Below are positions 13,301 through 27,524 of a stretch of DNA of 64,000 nt, in pieces. This DNA comes from Synchiropus splendidus (Eukaryota > Chordata > Actinopteri > Syngnathiformes > Callionymidae). Position 1 is the stretch's first letter, and the number at the start of each line of letters is the position of its first letter. The position numbers and the translations under genes are program-made. The notes under the pieces were generated by a model. It was not told the DNA's origin. It did not search any database and worked only from the letters and a program-made list of their open reading frames with translations. The stretch is taken from positions 11,551,501 to 11,615,500 of the forward strand of contig NC_071342.1 in the NCBI RefSeq assembly GCF_027744825.2, given 5' to 3'.

Positions 13301-14984
13301 TTTCTTACAAGCTGAGAGGCTGAAGTCCGGGTGAGAAAGCCGTCATCGTTTATATTCTATTAGTTTAACGTCACCACTTTTCCAACATGAAAATGTTTCA
13401 ATGTCAGAAAAAATATGATGTGCAAATAAATTTAACTTGAAATTAGAAATCAGAAAAATCAGATCAAATAAGAAAAAAAAGGAGTTTAGTTGTATTGTAT
13501 TAAACGTACCCTATAATTTGCCAATCATCACGTATTTTTTTAATCCTTCCTCAGCTTTAATGCATTTTTGGAAATGAGGAGTGTGTGCATGTGTGTATAC
13601 ACATAGCAACACATTTTTCTTTTCAGTCTATATTGCAGAAACGAAATGAACTTTGAAAAGCAGGCAGGTGTGGGTTGACCAAAAGCCCCCAGGGTGCAGA
13701 GTGAAGAAATGAAAGAGAATAAGAAAACACTGGAGATTTATATAAGATTCTTTTTTTATATGTCCACTAGAGGGCAGTATACTTACACTAGCCATAGACG
13801 TTGCTGTTTGTCTTTCATGCAGCGTCACACTAAGTATTCTTGTGCATGACAACACAAAACTTTCATTTTTTTTAAACGACTTTGAAAGGTTCTTCATAAA
13901 TCCAATATTTTCACGCAGCGTCTTTGAGCTGATGCCAAGTCTGTGGCACCATCTCATCATCCTGAGCTGAACCTTGGAAGTGAGGCGCGTGTGTTTCTGG
14001 CACACAGCCGGAAGCTGAAGACAAGAGGCATAAACGCGATTGCCTAACCTGCAGTTGCATTGATACAGTCAGCTCAGACTCCCAAACTAACAGTGGTTCT
14101 GCACACAGGATGGAGGCTGTTGATGAGATGACAGTTTGCACACACATATCCACAACTGAACAACTTGCTCGTGAGTGAATGTCAACTGACAAGCAGAGGA
14201 CATGCTCTATTGTGTTGGACCTGTCAAGTGTCACCACAAAGGGAGTCACAAGGAGAGGCTGTCGTCATGGATACGACACAGCACATCAATTCACCTGGTT
14301 TAGATACCCACACAAACACACGCTTCAATATTTCATCTCACATATTGTACAGGTGATGGTATCGATCCACTCGACACACAACAGGCACCGACAGCAATCG
14401 AGTGTGCAGCTGAGCTGATGTTCCCACGGCGATATTGTACATCTGAGCCCAAAAAAACCCTCCACTGTATTAGTATTCTATGCATTCACGGCAACACCAA
14501 CACACATTTACATGCAGACATGCAGAGTGAGGTCGTCAAGGCTCATTTGCCCGGAGACATTTCTATTTGGAAGCTCATGAATCAATCCACGACCTCTGAA
14601 ACATCATCAGTCATCATCAGCTGCTGTGTATTTTTATATGCCATCGGGCCAAGTCAGCGGGAGCTCAACCCTAACACACTGTTGAGAGATAGAGCCCCTC
14701 TACTACTGCAGTGTTAAAACAGGATCGATTGTGAGTTAACTGGGAAATTCATGGCTTCATGTTTGGAGTGACGCTTCCACACCAGGTTGGTGAAGACGAC
14801 CCTGGAAAAGCTTCCAGGAAAAATGCTGAATTATTGAAAAGCAGAATTGAATACATTGTGGACTCAACTCCTCGTTGTTCTAATAATATTCTGGTCATGG
14901 ATCTCTGCTGCTCATGAACACTCCCAGTGCACTATGCAACTGTTTTTTGAGAAAGTGAATTTGGTTCCTATTATATGAGATTCT
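10333..14984. other. Intron-like noncoding DNA between exons 1a and 1b
   Basis: No supported exon. The 145-codon ATG-started frame at 10757-11194 has no recognisable domain, and an unrelated antisense frame overlaps it. Low-complexity items are a T-run at about 10686-10702, an AAAT run near 12044-12058 and a G-run at 12634-12645. One exact CTCF-consensus match lies at 13764. Confidence 0.6.
13764..13777 (+). promoter_or_regulatory. Candidate CTCF binding site (forward)
   Basis: CCACTAGAGGGCAG matches the published vertebrate CTCF core CCASYAGRKGGCRS at all 14 positions. Eight fixed and six two-fold positions give about 0.03 expected exact matches in 64 kb on two strands at even base composition. 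The motif points right, towards the reverse-oriented match at 45455. Occupancy is inferred, not seen. Confidence 0.5.
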
Positions 14985-15235
14985 TCGCCTAGCATTCTTC
15001 GGATTGCCCTCCTCAGTCACAACTCTCCTCATTCAAGAATCGCATTGGTTGTCTTTCTCCTCACACTTCACTTCATACTTCCATCTCTAACATTCTTCCT
15101 CGAACACTGTCTCTCCTCGCCATGTGTCCAAATCATCTGGCCTCCCTAACTTGGTCTCCAAACCTCTCCACATGAGCTGTTCCTCTGATAAACTCATTTC
15201 AGATCTTGTCATTTCAAGTCACGTCCAATGGAAAG
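14985..15235 (-). mobile_element. Non-LTR retrotransposon fragment, RT C-terminal region (RTE-like)
   Basis: Read on the minus strand, the DNA translates in one frame to pieces such as FGDQVREAR, FGHMARRD and GRMLEMEV, broken by stop codons. The order D.VREAR / (W)FGH..RRD / GRML.ME is the conserved segment after the reverse transcriptase in abundant fish LINEs of RTE type. The copy is dead and 5'-truncated. Related tails occur at 37803, 43560 and 56322. The clade name is from memory and needs a database search. Confidence 0.65.
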
Positions 15236-15246
15236 GGGTGTCTAAG

Positions 15247-15400
15247 TAGGGGTCGACCGATATGCTTTTTTTAGGGCCGATATCAATATGATATCTGGTG
15301 TCTTAGGAAAGCCAGCAATAGACCGATATCAGGGCGATATTTTTCACGGTCAGATTTGGATTTTTTATGGAAAATTACATTTTGGACCTTCCATGAGAAA
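15247..15400 (+). repeat. Fragment of a 'GGGGTCGACCGATAT' fish DNA-transposon repeat
   Basis: It begins AGGGGTCGACCGATATGC and continues with several GCCGATATC/GACCGATATC units and GGCGATATTTTTCACGGTCAG. This is the style of a widespread fish MITE, probably hAT-derived. The mirrored end (TCGGTCGACCCCT) was not found downstream, so only the 5' part is claimed. Confidence 0.5.
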
Positions 15401-15643
15401 AAACATTGTGGACATACAGTACTTGTACATAATGGCTTTATAGCTTCAGTTGAACAGACAAATGCTGACTGACTAACTTGCAAAAAGTCAGAGGCCTGGC
15501 TAACAGATTAAGGAAGAAAAACAGAAATCTATCTATGAATCTATCACTGTTGAAAAAATGGATTTAAACTAGAGGCAGTTGCCAAGTCACAAAATGAGCG
15601 GCAGGCTATATTCTTAACACAAGAGGGCCCAATTGGACCAATG

Positions 15644-15657
15644 TCAGCAGGGGGCGT
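15644..15657 (+). promoter_or_regulatory. Near-consensus CTCF-like motif
   Basis: TCAGCAGGGGGCGT matches 12 of 14 positions of the CTCF core, including the central AGCAGGGGGCG. It is forward-oriented like the site at 13764. It is weaker evidence than the exact matches and could be chance. Confidence 0.25.
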
Positions 15658-15829
15658 CATGATGGAGGCCAATAGCAATGAGGGCTAATAAGTGAAAAAG
15701 GGCCCCAAAACTGCCAATATAAAATAGAGCTCTACTTCTAAGCGCATTCATCTAGTATTGAATCATTAACTAAAAACACCATTCAACCAGGAAGTATGGT
15801 CGTTCTCCTGAATGGTATTACAGTGAAGA

Positions 15830-15869
15830 ATCATGTGTAGTCGACTATAACTAGTTGTTGCAGCCCTAA
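15830..15869 (-). repeat. Fragment of the 'AGGGCTGCAAC' MITE family
   Basis: On the minus strand it starts TTAGGGCTGCAACAACTAGT and continues into a GTCGACTACA-type segment. This is the common end of a fish hAT-type MITE. A sister fragment in the opposite orientation lies at 54859. Confidence 0.45.
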
Positions 15870-18800
15870 GCGAAATACAGTCCCTAAAAATAATCAAACA
15901 AATACAAAACACAAAAACAAAAACAAATATGGTTTCTATGAGGCAGCTGTTACTCAATCATAATGTACGCAGAGCAACAACCTGGTGAGGCAGCAAACCT
16001 GTCAAGCAAAGGGTGAATGGAGTGTGATATTCAGTAGTGAAGTCTGGTGAAGACAGAAACAAGGCTAAGCTTTCAATATAGTGGTCGCTCTCTGATAGAC
16101 TCCGATGGTCAGTTTTTGAAAACACTGACTAATAAAGGGAGAGCCTCACAGCAGAACAGAAGCTCCCTGGCTTCTGCAGGGCCCATTAGGGGCCGGGGGT
16201 CAGACATGTAAAGAGATGTCTCTAGGTCAGACCTAGAATTGGGCCTCCTTGCTTGCACGTAGTTATTCGGATGCCAAAAATTACAGCAGAAAATGCTCCC
16301 TTGAGACGGTACAAACTGTCAAAACAGGAAATTCAAAGCGGTAAAGACTTTCACCGAAATCCTTCGAAAACACAATTTCTCAGTAATGTGCCGGTGGAGG
16401 ACACAGACACACTTGCACACAAACTGATAAAATTGCCTTCAATTGCAGCGGCTGTTTTCTCACAAAGGCGAGCAGGAACAGGTCATGACGTGTAAGCCAG
16501 TGTGGAGTGGGCCTTTAGAGCTAAAAATAGCCTTGAGAGGAATCAGATTTGGAAAACCGGAGGTGGGAACTGATGAGCTCACACTGGCTCCTGCGCGTGT
16601 ATTTGCACATGCACACACATACGAAGCCAAGACTTGGATGTGGGGGCACGATGGCAGACAGACAGATGGAACAGCAGGAAGGCAGTGTGACGGCAGGACT
16701 GCCAGACGGTGCAAAGTGACACCTTGTCAACAAACCACATAAAAAAGAAACAAAAACCATGAGGAAGGTGATGACAAGATGGTGGAATTGATGCAATCGC
16801 CAATCCGGACGTGAATGGCGAGGAGAGGAAAATGAAAAAGAGATTGATTGGTGGTAGAACTGATGTTCAGATATGTGTTTGGACTCTCAAGGACGCCGCA
16901 GCATTAGTATCAAAAGAAGAGGATCCGCTTTGTGTGGTGGATCATAAAGGCAAAATAAATTCGGTTGGTAATGTTTGACTTTCAACAAGGACACAGATGA
17001 GCGCTGATGTCAAACGGATGGCTGCTTGGGAAGACGTTCCCAACATCCATCACCAACCCTCCAAAGCTAATGGTTGGTGTAATGTTATTCCGGTCAGACT
17101 TAATACACAACTCTTAACATCTATCATCGTTACGAGAAAACGAGCTTTTCCATTCCACAAATGAACCTCAGACGGCCATGAATTCGACGAGGGGACGAGC
17201 ATAACAATGAAACACCGGGCTGTAATAACTGGGCTGAGACTGGAGGAAAGACTAACTGGATCAAGACAGAAATGGCGGAAAATATTTTTTGGACTTTATT
17301 CTGCAGAATGTCTGCAAATGAGCTTCCAGCTCTTTGGTGAACCTTGGAGCCAAGAGGAGCCTGCACTGCATGTGCTAGATTTATGTCCTTGAGATTTAAC
17401 CTTGTATCTCCCAGGCGGACCCCGGGGGCCACAGCAGCCTGGATGGATGTGGCCCACATACTCTAGACATGTTTCATTTATGGTGCTGCAAAGGTTTCAA
17501 GGTGGCCCAGCATATATTCTGTAGTTTGAAACCGTCCATTGGTATTTTTATGCTGATCTTCGAAAACATTTGCAGCCATTTTAATATAGTGGTTAATTCA
17601 ACATATCTTTGTCTAAACATCGTTTTATTTTAAATATTTTTTCCAAAAAAAATCACAAGTAAAGTACAGTTAATGCATATTTACCCTGATATTATCTTTT
17701 TTATGTTTATGTCCACTAATAATTGTCACCTCCATCAAGGGGGTGTGTGTTTTTGTCTGCATTCATCTGTCAGGAAAAATGTACTACAATTATTTTTTTG
17801 GAAATAATATCTAGTCTAATTACATTCTGGAGTTGTCTTAACGTTCCATCTGTACCAGGGGGTTTTAAAGGGATCAGCGAGATGCTAAAGCAGCTCCATT
17901 CAGAAATAGCGAACGAGCTGAACACTTTTAAAAAGAAAGAACAAATCATGAAATCAATCCACTTTCATGAGATGGATGGTTCTTCATTCTACATTGCTTC
18001 AAGGTTGCTAAATGTTTAGCACACTCAGGAAGCTAATGTCACAGCAGGCTTGTGTAAAGACGGTAGCTACAATTCAATTCTGTTTTGTTCTTGTGAAAGT
18101 AAAGTTTGAGCGTAAAATCATGAAAAACAAAACTCCACTCCAAGACAAGACATTTAAATACTCTCTCGGCAAAGAGTTGGGCTACTAACATTTTCAATTC
18201 CTGCCTTCTTTCCGTTTTAGCTGTGTGTAAAACAAAACGACTCGGCTTCAAAAAGACTGTACTGTGAGCTGCCACTCTGGAACAAATCACACAGCCCACA
18301 CACACACACACACACTCGACATATGTCACTCTAATCCAAAGCGAAAAGATGACAGACGAGTGCCACTCGAGAAGATGACAAGCAAGTGGCATATTTGCAG
18401 ACAGCAGGGGAAGAGTCGCAGATTGCTGTTGTCAATCTGAACTTCGACTCCTCTGAAAGACACTCCTTTTATTATCAACACAATTACTCGTTTTAATAAC
18501 TTAATGTGAGACGCATCTGAAACAAAGCGCTTCTGAGTGAGGATGGTTCTGTTGCTAGCTGTCTGACAAGCAAGTCCAGGTTCTGGCACCGAGACGTAAA
18601 GAGGATACGGGTTGCTGTTAGTGGTGTTAAAACACAGATGAGTCTTGACACAGTGGGCAAGTCATCGGAACACGCTGACACGGCTCTATTCATGACCTCA
18701 GAGAGACAGGAAGTGGAGACCGCATGCATTTGTTGCCATATGGCTTTCAATGAAATCTCCACGGCAGAATTAAGCTACGTCTTCCGTAGACGACACCCGC

Positions 18801-21800
18801 GGCTCAGGTTTCATTTGCAGTTAGGTCTCCATCACGCCGCAGCGCCGTCTGGTGCACCAGAGGTCATGACAGATGCTTTCAAGGTCGTCACCACCCAAGC
18901 GCCGGTGTTCTCATGCCTGGATGGCTGAGTGGAGGAGACAGGACCATCCCGGCTGGGGACCGGCAGAGATTTAGCTGAAGTGACCAGTGGGGCCCCTGGA
19001 GGAAACACATGATGTGCATCCTTTCATTGTGCCCTCTCACCGTCCACTATACACTGGGAAGGGGAGATGACAGAACCACCCTGGATGCTCACAAATTAAA
19101 TATGAATCAAATCTTGATTATACCTAATGAAAGAACAACATTGTTGCTGCATAAAACTGGTCTGTGCATTGTGCTGCCTGGGGGCCACATGGGGCCATTG
19201 AAGCGATCCCAGATGAGCACATGCCGAACTAGAAATATTATAAAAGCACATCAATATGTTTCAACTGCTATAGTTTAGTCTGAAACAATCATATCTCCAG
19301 GCAACGTTTCAAAATAGCACGTAGAATTACATATATTTTTCTTTCTGAACATCCTTACATTCACTTTGAACCCAAGTTTAATTTCAATTTGAAATATTCA
19401 TTAATTGTTTGTGCCTTTCTTTTCTCTTAGCTTACACCACCAACATCAGGAGTAAACTCTTTGTGGCGTGCGTTTCTATCATTGTTTTTTATTCCCCCGA
19501 TATGACACTCGCGCTCATTCATGAAAATACATTCATTTTCTTCTGGCATTACAGTTTGTGGAACACTTTTCTGTTTCATATTGGAAATACTATTTGACAA
19601 ATGAAATATGGCCTTGACTAGATTTCTTAAATAAATGAAAATAAAACACGCAAAAGCTATCCAATATTGTTTTAAATCCCACGAAATAAACAATAAGCTT
19701 TGACTACTGTGAGGACCACATCTTGTTTCTTAGTGAGAGGTGTATTTCACCTGTCAACTTGTGTTAACTGTAGACTGTGATGTGCTGGGCAGCATCAAAA
19801 TGTGGCTGCATATTGGCACATGCTGCAGCGTGTTGGAGACCCCACAGACCAGGAGCCGCTACAGTCAGACTAATTAACCGGTCTGGTGTCTAAATTTAGG
19901 GGGAAATACATCAAGCTGCCACAGAAAAGTGTCTCCTGATGATGTAAAATACAGTATATCAGTTAACCTATAATGAAATGACCGGCCGGCTGCTGATTAG
20001 AAAATGAATTATTGATGCTAAATTTCCTCGAACACTGTGAGCAGGTCACAAATGTGTGCGATACTATTTGGTTATTAAAACTGGGCCAGTCAGCAGGTAT
20101 CATTATTAACAGAGTCATGTAGACGTCAGGGGGAGCACGAACATGATACACAAATATCTTTCACCCTTTAGCATGAATAAACCCTGGACACAATAAACAG
20201 CATGAATCCCAACACTTAAATAATGGCTTTTTAGTTCTCTTTACTCTTTCAGTGTTGGCGTGTGGCAGTTAAGGAAGCTCATTATTAGCTACATTCTCTA
20301 TAAAAAAATAAAATACAATGTTTTTAAAAATTACAAAACTGGAAAGTAGCTGCATGAGAACATCAACACTCTTCTTTTTCTATTTTCACCTTCTATTGTC
20401 ATTTGTGCAGGAGAGTAGGTTATGGAAAATAGCACAATGCAAGGTCTTGCTCCGCAGCGTTTTGTGAGTTCCCAGCACTCCATTGACTGATAAATGTTCT
20501 GCGACTTCAGAAGGTTCTGACAGCAGGCGGAGGATGGCGCTTACTAACCTAGAGATGGTGAAAACACTTGGAAACTTCTCAACGCGGGTGGCTAGAAATC
20601 TGTGGGTGAGCAGAAGGTGAGCCAAGCTCAAGCCTCTTCTAGAAGGTACAGTCTCACAGATGAGTTCAAAAACATACTCCACAGAGGAGTCAATCAAAGT
20701 TTCATATTTGAGGCAAACGTCTCTTTTCAGACACAAATAAAGACCTTGAGACAAATGCAACCAAGCAAACAGCAGCACAGCCTGAACAGTGTTTTTGGCT
20801 TCTTATCAACGTGATGTAATACAAAGTGTTTTTTAAACACAAAACTGCACTGTGAAGATGAAATGAACTCTGCCAGACCGCTGACAAAACTCTGGCAACC
20901 CAAAGTGTGATCCAAAGTCTGCATATAGTGGTGAAGTTTTCGGTTCCTTTGAAGTGTAGGAGAGCGAGAACTGAATTACAGTTTGCAATGAGGGTTCAAC
21001 CAAACTTTCTAGAGCCTTCTGTTTACATCATCAGCCTATTATATGGGGGGAAATTGTGCTATGTTTTTTTCTTTGTTGCTATTGTTATTTATTTATGATT
21101 ATTATTTGAAAAGCAAAGCAAAAAAAAAAAATTAAGTCATCTAAACATTTTTTTTGACAAACGTGAGTAAATATGTTCTCCAATATATCTAACATTTAAA
21201 AAGAAAAAGCTACCACATTGACTATTCGCTCTGTGTATTCCAAGCACCTAAATTATTATCCAACCACACATTTTCAATTTGGTACATCCTTAGTCACCAC
21301 CTGAAGCACCTCCTTTACCTTCGACTTTCAACTCAGGAGACGGTCTGATTTTCTTCTTGAAACACTATCTTTCACCCATCTTCCATTGAATTCCTTTTCA
21401 CCAGCATCAGTTTTCAGGACTTCACCAGATTCATTTTGAAGGTCATGATATCACCATTTGGCCACCTAGTTTGTGGAGGCCTTTAAATCTGTTCTAAAAT
21501 TTGATTTGAAATTCAGTTTTGCTGCTGTATTGATAGCACGTGTGGCCCGAATAAAATGAGTCGCCCGACCAAAATCGCACCCCCCCCAGACCCTTAGTTT
21601 GAAACATACGCTCTCTATAGCTTAACACTCTTAGAAGAATTGGTGACATTTCCGCTGCAGCCACAAGCTGATCTTAATAATTGATGCAGGTAACTGCTTT
21701 TAAGTGCTATTACTGTAACGGTAGTTATTCCTGTGTTCCACCAGGCAGCGCCACGTGTCTGAAAAACAGCTGACAGGCAGAGATTAACGCTAACATTACG

Positions 21801-24800
21801 GCAAGTTAAAGTATTTAAAGCAGCCATTAGAGTCACTCGACACCATCCAGCCATAAATTGAATCCAAAGTTACACATTACAATCCTCATGAAGGATTCAT
21901 TCCCCCGTTATTGTGTTAGTGGACTTTTATCTCCATCACATGACAAATTGGCAAGAGCAGTGAGAGTTCTTTTTATAGCCTTCGGAATCATGAGGACAGT
22001 TCCAGTCATTATCGTCATTACAAGACAATTGTCGATTTGGGATTTTATGTATGAAGCTGAAGAATGTAACCTGAGAAAAGCCTGTTGTGTTAATTCCCAG
22101 GGTCGTATTAACTGTAATAGAAAAGACAGTGTCGTTGTGAGCGTAGGAAAACCAAACTGTTTGATTTCAGTTGTCAATTTTGAATAAATAGTGTGTTCAC
22201 ATGACAAAGAGTAGATTACTTTCTGCTGCAGGACACTTCCTCTCGTGGGATTAATCCGTCCGTGATAGTGACTGTGACTTTGATTCATTCTTTAAACGGA
22301 TAATTTGCTGTAGTAATGAAACTTTCAGCAGATTAACCTCAAGTGCGACACTCAGCAAGAAAGGAGACAGACGATGGGACTGTTTAGCATAATGAGAGTG
22401 GACAGAAGCAAGTGGAGGTCAGAGGTGTATTAAGGGTGTACTGCAGTACAAGATCTAATCCAGAGGACATAAAGGCCGTGACCCAGGGTTGGAAAGCCAG
22501 CGGACATTTTTCCGTACCTCCCACCTCTGGCTGACTGGTGGTGGCAAGTTTGTAAACATACACCGGTTAGAGACAGAGCTTTCAACAGTCAAAGACATGA
22601 GGTGAACCACTGGTTCTGGTGAACAGAGAAGAGACAATGCAAGAAATCTCCTTTTTAAGTTGACAGGAAATTCACTCACTTACGCAGCCAAATTCTATTC
22701 CAGCAAACAGCCATATCGTGACAATAGAATCAGTCGGTGATGGCTGAAAACAAATTTACATCCAATTATTATTCAACTCAGACGAAACCTGACAAGACTA
22801 AAGAAGAAATACTGTCCCGCATTACAAAAATCCAAATGGTATGAAAACAATTATGGACAAATAAATTGTAGCGGGCGGCATCGAGGGTTTTGTTTTGACA
22901 ACCTCGAAAATAATGAGAAACACAGATGACCGGGTGTGATACGGGACAAAAGACACAGTTAAACACACAACAAAAATACCACTGCAATTCAACATAAGGC
23001 AGTGATAAACCAAAAAAGAAGCCATAACAACACAATGACACACTCGAGGCATGTGGCCACATCTATTAACTCAGACACAGTATGGACGGTCGATAGCCAG
23101 CTTCAGGCATGATGATGTTTCTTTCTGGACACAGCGAAACCCGTTCATGTCTATGACGATGAGTGCTGTGTTATCCGTTTGTTTCGATGTTCCCACTTTG
23201 AATTTCATTTCAATACGTTTGATCATGTGACTTCATCTTTAACAAGAGATTATTTCTCAGAAGGCGTGGCGACTCTCATCTAAGCCGTGGAGGAGCATCA
23301 CGCTAGTTTATATGCAGCGGAAACCCTGGCTCCTGACAACCAGCCACAAAACAACCAGACATATTAAACATATTTGAGAGTTCTTCACTTGCACTATGGA
23401 CTATGCATGTGCATAAATTGCTGACATCAGCTGGAAATGGGTCTATACACAACTGAATTCCAAAAAACAGACAGTAATAATATTAACAATAACAGTTACC
23501 AATAATCAAAGCTGTGACTTATGTAATACTTCTGCAAGCAATGTTGCCAAAAATGTGATTCGTCCCAGACAAACAAAAGAGGGAAAGAAAGCAAAAATTC
23601 CCGAGGCCTTTTTTTGCTTACCAAAATTGCTCCCCTCAATTTTCCTCCCTTCATCTCTTCAGATTAAATGAATTTCTCCTCTCTCCACCAGTCACACCCA
23701 TTCCCCCTCCATCCCCACACTCAGACTGCTACTAATAGCAGTTTATTTTTAGAACATGTGAGGTGTGTGTGTGTGTTGCACATGATGGATGGTGGGGATG
23801 TTTCACGCTTTTCTTGTAAAGAGGAAGCCGAGAGAAGGTGAGATGGAGTCGGACAAGAACTTGATGGCAGGCAGGGGGGGGTTGAGGAGAAGCTTGAAGA
23901 GGTTGGAGTGGGTTCAAGCTGGAGGAGCAGCGTGCAGCAGAGAGAGGTGTGAGTCTGACAGGACTGGGAAGCATTAAGCTTTCCAGCAGCACGCTGCGCT
24001 ACAAGCGAGTGAAGATCAGTGGCTCGGTCTGAACCAGATGATTGCAGTCTTCTTCAGTCAGAGTGACGGCTGGTGCAGTGTATCCAATTACAATTCACAA
24101 CAGCCACCTCTACATTATGTTAGTTCCTCAGATGGAGGAGCAGCAGGTGAAGTGCTGGGTTACACCATCACCATTTCCATAACTGAGAGTCATGTGATCA
24201 TTCACGCTTGAAACAAACTGTGACTTGTCCTCAGTTGATACACACATGTTCTCATTGTAGTTCAATGTATGTGTGTATATATATTTAATATATTGCATCT
24301 CATATTGTACTCCCATTCACTATCCTAAACCTTTACCACCCAACTACCTTTGGACTCAATCTCCGACATTGATCTCAACAGTGGAAGCAGTGCAGTATAG
24401 GCAACGTGGTGCAGCAAATTTAAGTTCCTTATCAGATGATGAGCAAGAGCAATATCCATCCACATTCTTAGACTTCAATCTAGACAAAGCTGGTCCCACT
24501 GGAACATAGCAAGGGGCCATTTCCACATGGAAATGAGTTCTGTGTCGGACAGGCTTGTCGTCTACATAGATAGTCACTGGATCTGACCTCACTTTTTGAG
24601 TCCCAGAATCAATAGACTTGAAAGCGTGAAAACTGTTTCATTCTTAACATCTGATTGAATGATGAGTGAAAACAGTGCATCCACTGCCCCATCTGTCTCG
24701 TCTCCCCAATTCAAAAGTCATCACTTTACAACCACAAAGGTGGACGAAAGAGTCGTCCTCATTCGGCAACTGCTGCTGGGCTTAGTGGAAATATCAACAC

Positions 24801-27163
24801 GATATCGTCAAGCTTTCATTGAACGAAATGCCAGCAAACCTGCCGCAGACAAAACAGTTGAAAAGGACACAATCGAGAAGCAGGTCAGCAACACACGTTT
24901 AATATTGTGACGAAAATCTCATTTTCTCAAACCAGAAGCAAATAAGGAGGACTTTTATCGCATGTTAGTGAAATTCACAGAGATTATTTCCTTGCCATTG
25001 TGGTTCACGGCCCCACGGCGTAATATACTGATGTTGAGAAAGTGGACTTTTTGCGTACAATGCTGACGACAAAGCGTTGTACAACCTACTGAGGGGCTTT
25101 TAATAGCAGTTTACACTTTTCATGTAGCCCACGCGTCCCAGGACCTGCCACGGGAGGCGGGGCAAGCTCTTCAATTGAAAGCATTTTGCGTCAACATGCA
25201 CCGATGAAGGTTGCCTTCGGCGTCAGTATAGGACACAGAAGTCCACTTTCCCAACATCATTATATTTTCCCACGGTCTTCTTTGTTGCACACTGTTTTCA
25301 GACGGCAACAGTGGAATCACGAGTATGACGGAAATGGCTCCATTTCCATCCATTTTTTTTTTCTTTAAACCAGCCAGGACGAGGGCAGAAAGAAGAAAAA
25401 AAAACTTCATAAGGTCATAAGATTACTGGAGAAAAGTTAATCGATAAATGTGGATATTTATAGATAAACTTTGGCAGCAGCACCACTGCTTTCAGCAGGG
25501 AGGTTATTTATAGCCTCTTTTTAACTTGACTGTAAATGAGGGAGTCAGGAGGTGACAACAGCAGACAGGGACGGATGTGGCAAAACCAGTGAAGGTGAGA
25601 TCCTTATCGGGTCTCTTGGAAGCCAGAGTGACAGTCGAAGTGTTTTTAGGACACTGGAGGAGACAGTTTGTTGTTTCGCCATCCAAATATTTCATAAATA
25701 GATGCTTTGATGGAGACCAGAGGAGCCAAGTAACTAATAGTGTGAGGTGCCACAACTTGTCTTACATCGACCTTTGATTCTCCGATTGTATTAAAAGGAC
25801 CTCGCTGAGCAACTGCTGAGCTCCAGAGGAAGTTCTCTTGTTGAGCATGTGGCACTAGCTACTGGGTCAGACCTCTTTTTGTGAGCCAAACTACAGCTTT
25901 TCATGGCTTTCTTCTGTCTTAAAACATCTGTTGCCATGCTATTTTGTTGCTTTGTCAGTGAAACAATACTAGAAGCTTGTGTACACATTCCCTATTAATT
26001 CTGCATTGACTTACTGTTTTACATACTGCAAGTTAAGATGCTTTTTCTTAAGCTATATTGTTGAAATTCTCTGCCATCTAGGTGTGGAGCAGGTCCTGAC
26101 CGGGCTAGTTTGGAAGGTTACACGTCCCCTCTAACTCTCTGATTTTGAAAGTGAGTTTCCTTGGCCTTCTTCAGCAGAAGTGGACATGGGAAACCGGTAT
26201 TATAAGTGTTAGAGTTCATGTTTCAGACATCAGACTTTGTGCATCCAGTCACATCATAATATTTATATTTCAAAACAGAGGAGCTAAGAAACATCCACTT
26301 CTAGTTACATTGGCGGAAAGACAACTTTTACATGAGCTAATTTAGCAAAGATAAGTGCCAACAAAAGTGTTGTCAATGCACGAGTAAAACTTTGTAACAG
26401 CCTTGTTGCCTCTAGCCACGAGCTCCCACCCACAATGAAACAACTCTCTGTTGCTTCCTGCAGGTGTAAACAAACCATTCCATCCAAACATCATCCCTTT
26501 TGTAGAAGCTTTTAACTCACACAAAGACACCAGTCCCTTAAACAGCGTGTCTCTCCACCTCTTGCTTACCTCCCTATACATATCTTAATCAAAACTAAAG
26601 CTCGCCTGTTCGCCCCACAGGTCACGTCGACACACAAAGCATCCAGCTGGGTATTAACTTTCTCTTTCATGCAGTGAAATTAGATGAATCCGCCTCATTC
26701 TGAGCCCCCTCGGCATCACATCAGTAAAAAACACACACAGGCGGAGACTTCAGCGTAGAGTAAGTTATCCTCATCCTAATGAACAATTTAGCTCACAGTG
26801 TGAGCGTCTTGCGGCGTACTGTGATTCCACTCACACACACACGCGCTCACTTGTGCCATCACTGGCAGCTGATGTTCTATAAATCAAATTTAAAAGTGAT
26901 ATCTAATCCATTTTTATCAGCAGGAGAGTGGGGTGACAGACAGGTGTAAAATGATATCTGTCAGGCACGAGAGGCGAGGTGAGGCTGTTGAACCCAATAA
27001 CTCGGGGGGGAAGATATAAATACATTCCAACCACTATAGCACCCGGATGAAACAACAAAGCGTTACTTTTTCATTTTTTCCAAGCACCATCAGTGCTAGT
27101 GCGAACACCAGTCCGTCCAAATACTCTGCTTGATTCTGAACTAATGCGTCAATAAGTGTGACA
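15870..27163. other. Long intron-like noncoding stretch
   Basis: No exon could be supported on either strand. Short open frames here lack known motifs and are consistent with chance. Visible simple sequence includes a CA run at 18297-18315, A-runs near 21121 and GT runs near 23762. No recognisable transposon protein was found, although diffuse, unrecognised repeats may be present. Confidence 0.55.
18297..18315. repeat. CA dinucleotide microsatellite
   Basis: A run of about nine CA units in intron-like DNA. Confidence 0.9.
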
Positions 27164-27184
27164 TTAAATAAATAAATAAATAAA
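27164..27184. repeat. AAAT tetranucleotide microsatellite
   Basis: About five tandem AAAT units, about 350 bp before the Tc1-like relic. Confidence 0.85.
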
Positions 27185-27524
27185 CATTCCTCAGATGTTG
27201 ATTGAGGAGGACTAAGACTTGCAGTGTATCTAAAAAAAGAAAATGGAAAACAGATACTGGAGCTGAAACTAACAAGTCTTCATAAAAACACGTACAATCA
27301 CCAGTGTATCTGATGACGGAATGTCGTGGAAAGTAGCCAAAGTGATAAAGAAACAGAGAAAGTTTTTTTCAGGTTTTTTCTGCGATAACACGGCGGAATC
27401 TCCATCTCCATGATGTGTTAAGTGTTATCAATTTGTTTCCACTTCTCAAACAAAACACCCACCATCGAAACCAACCATAATTATGTCCACTGTTGTGTTT
27501 TCCTGACTGGGTCAAGATTTTCCT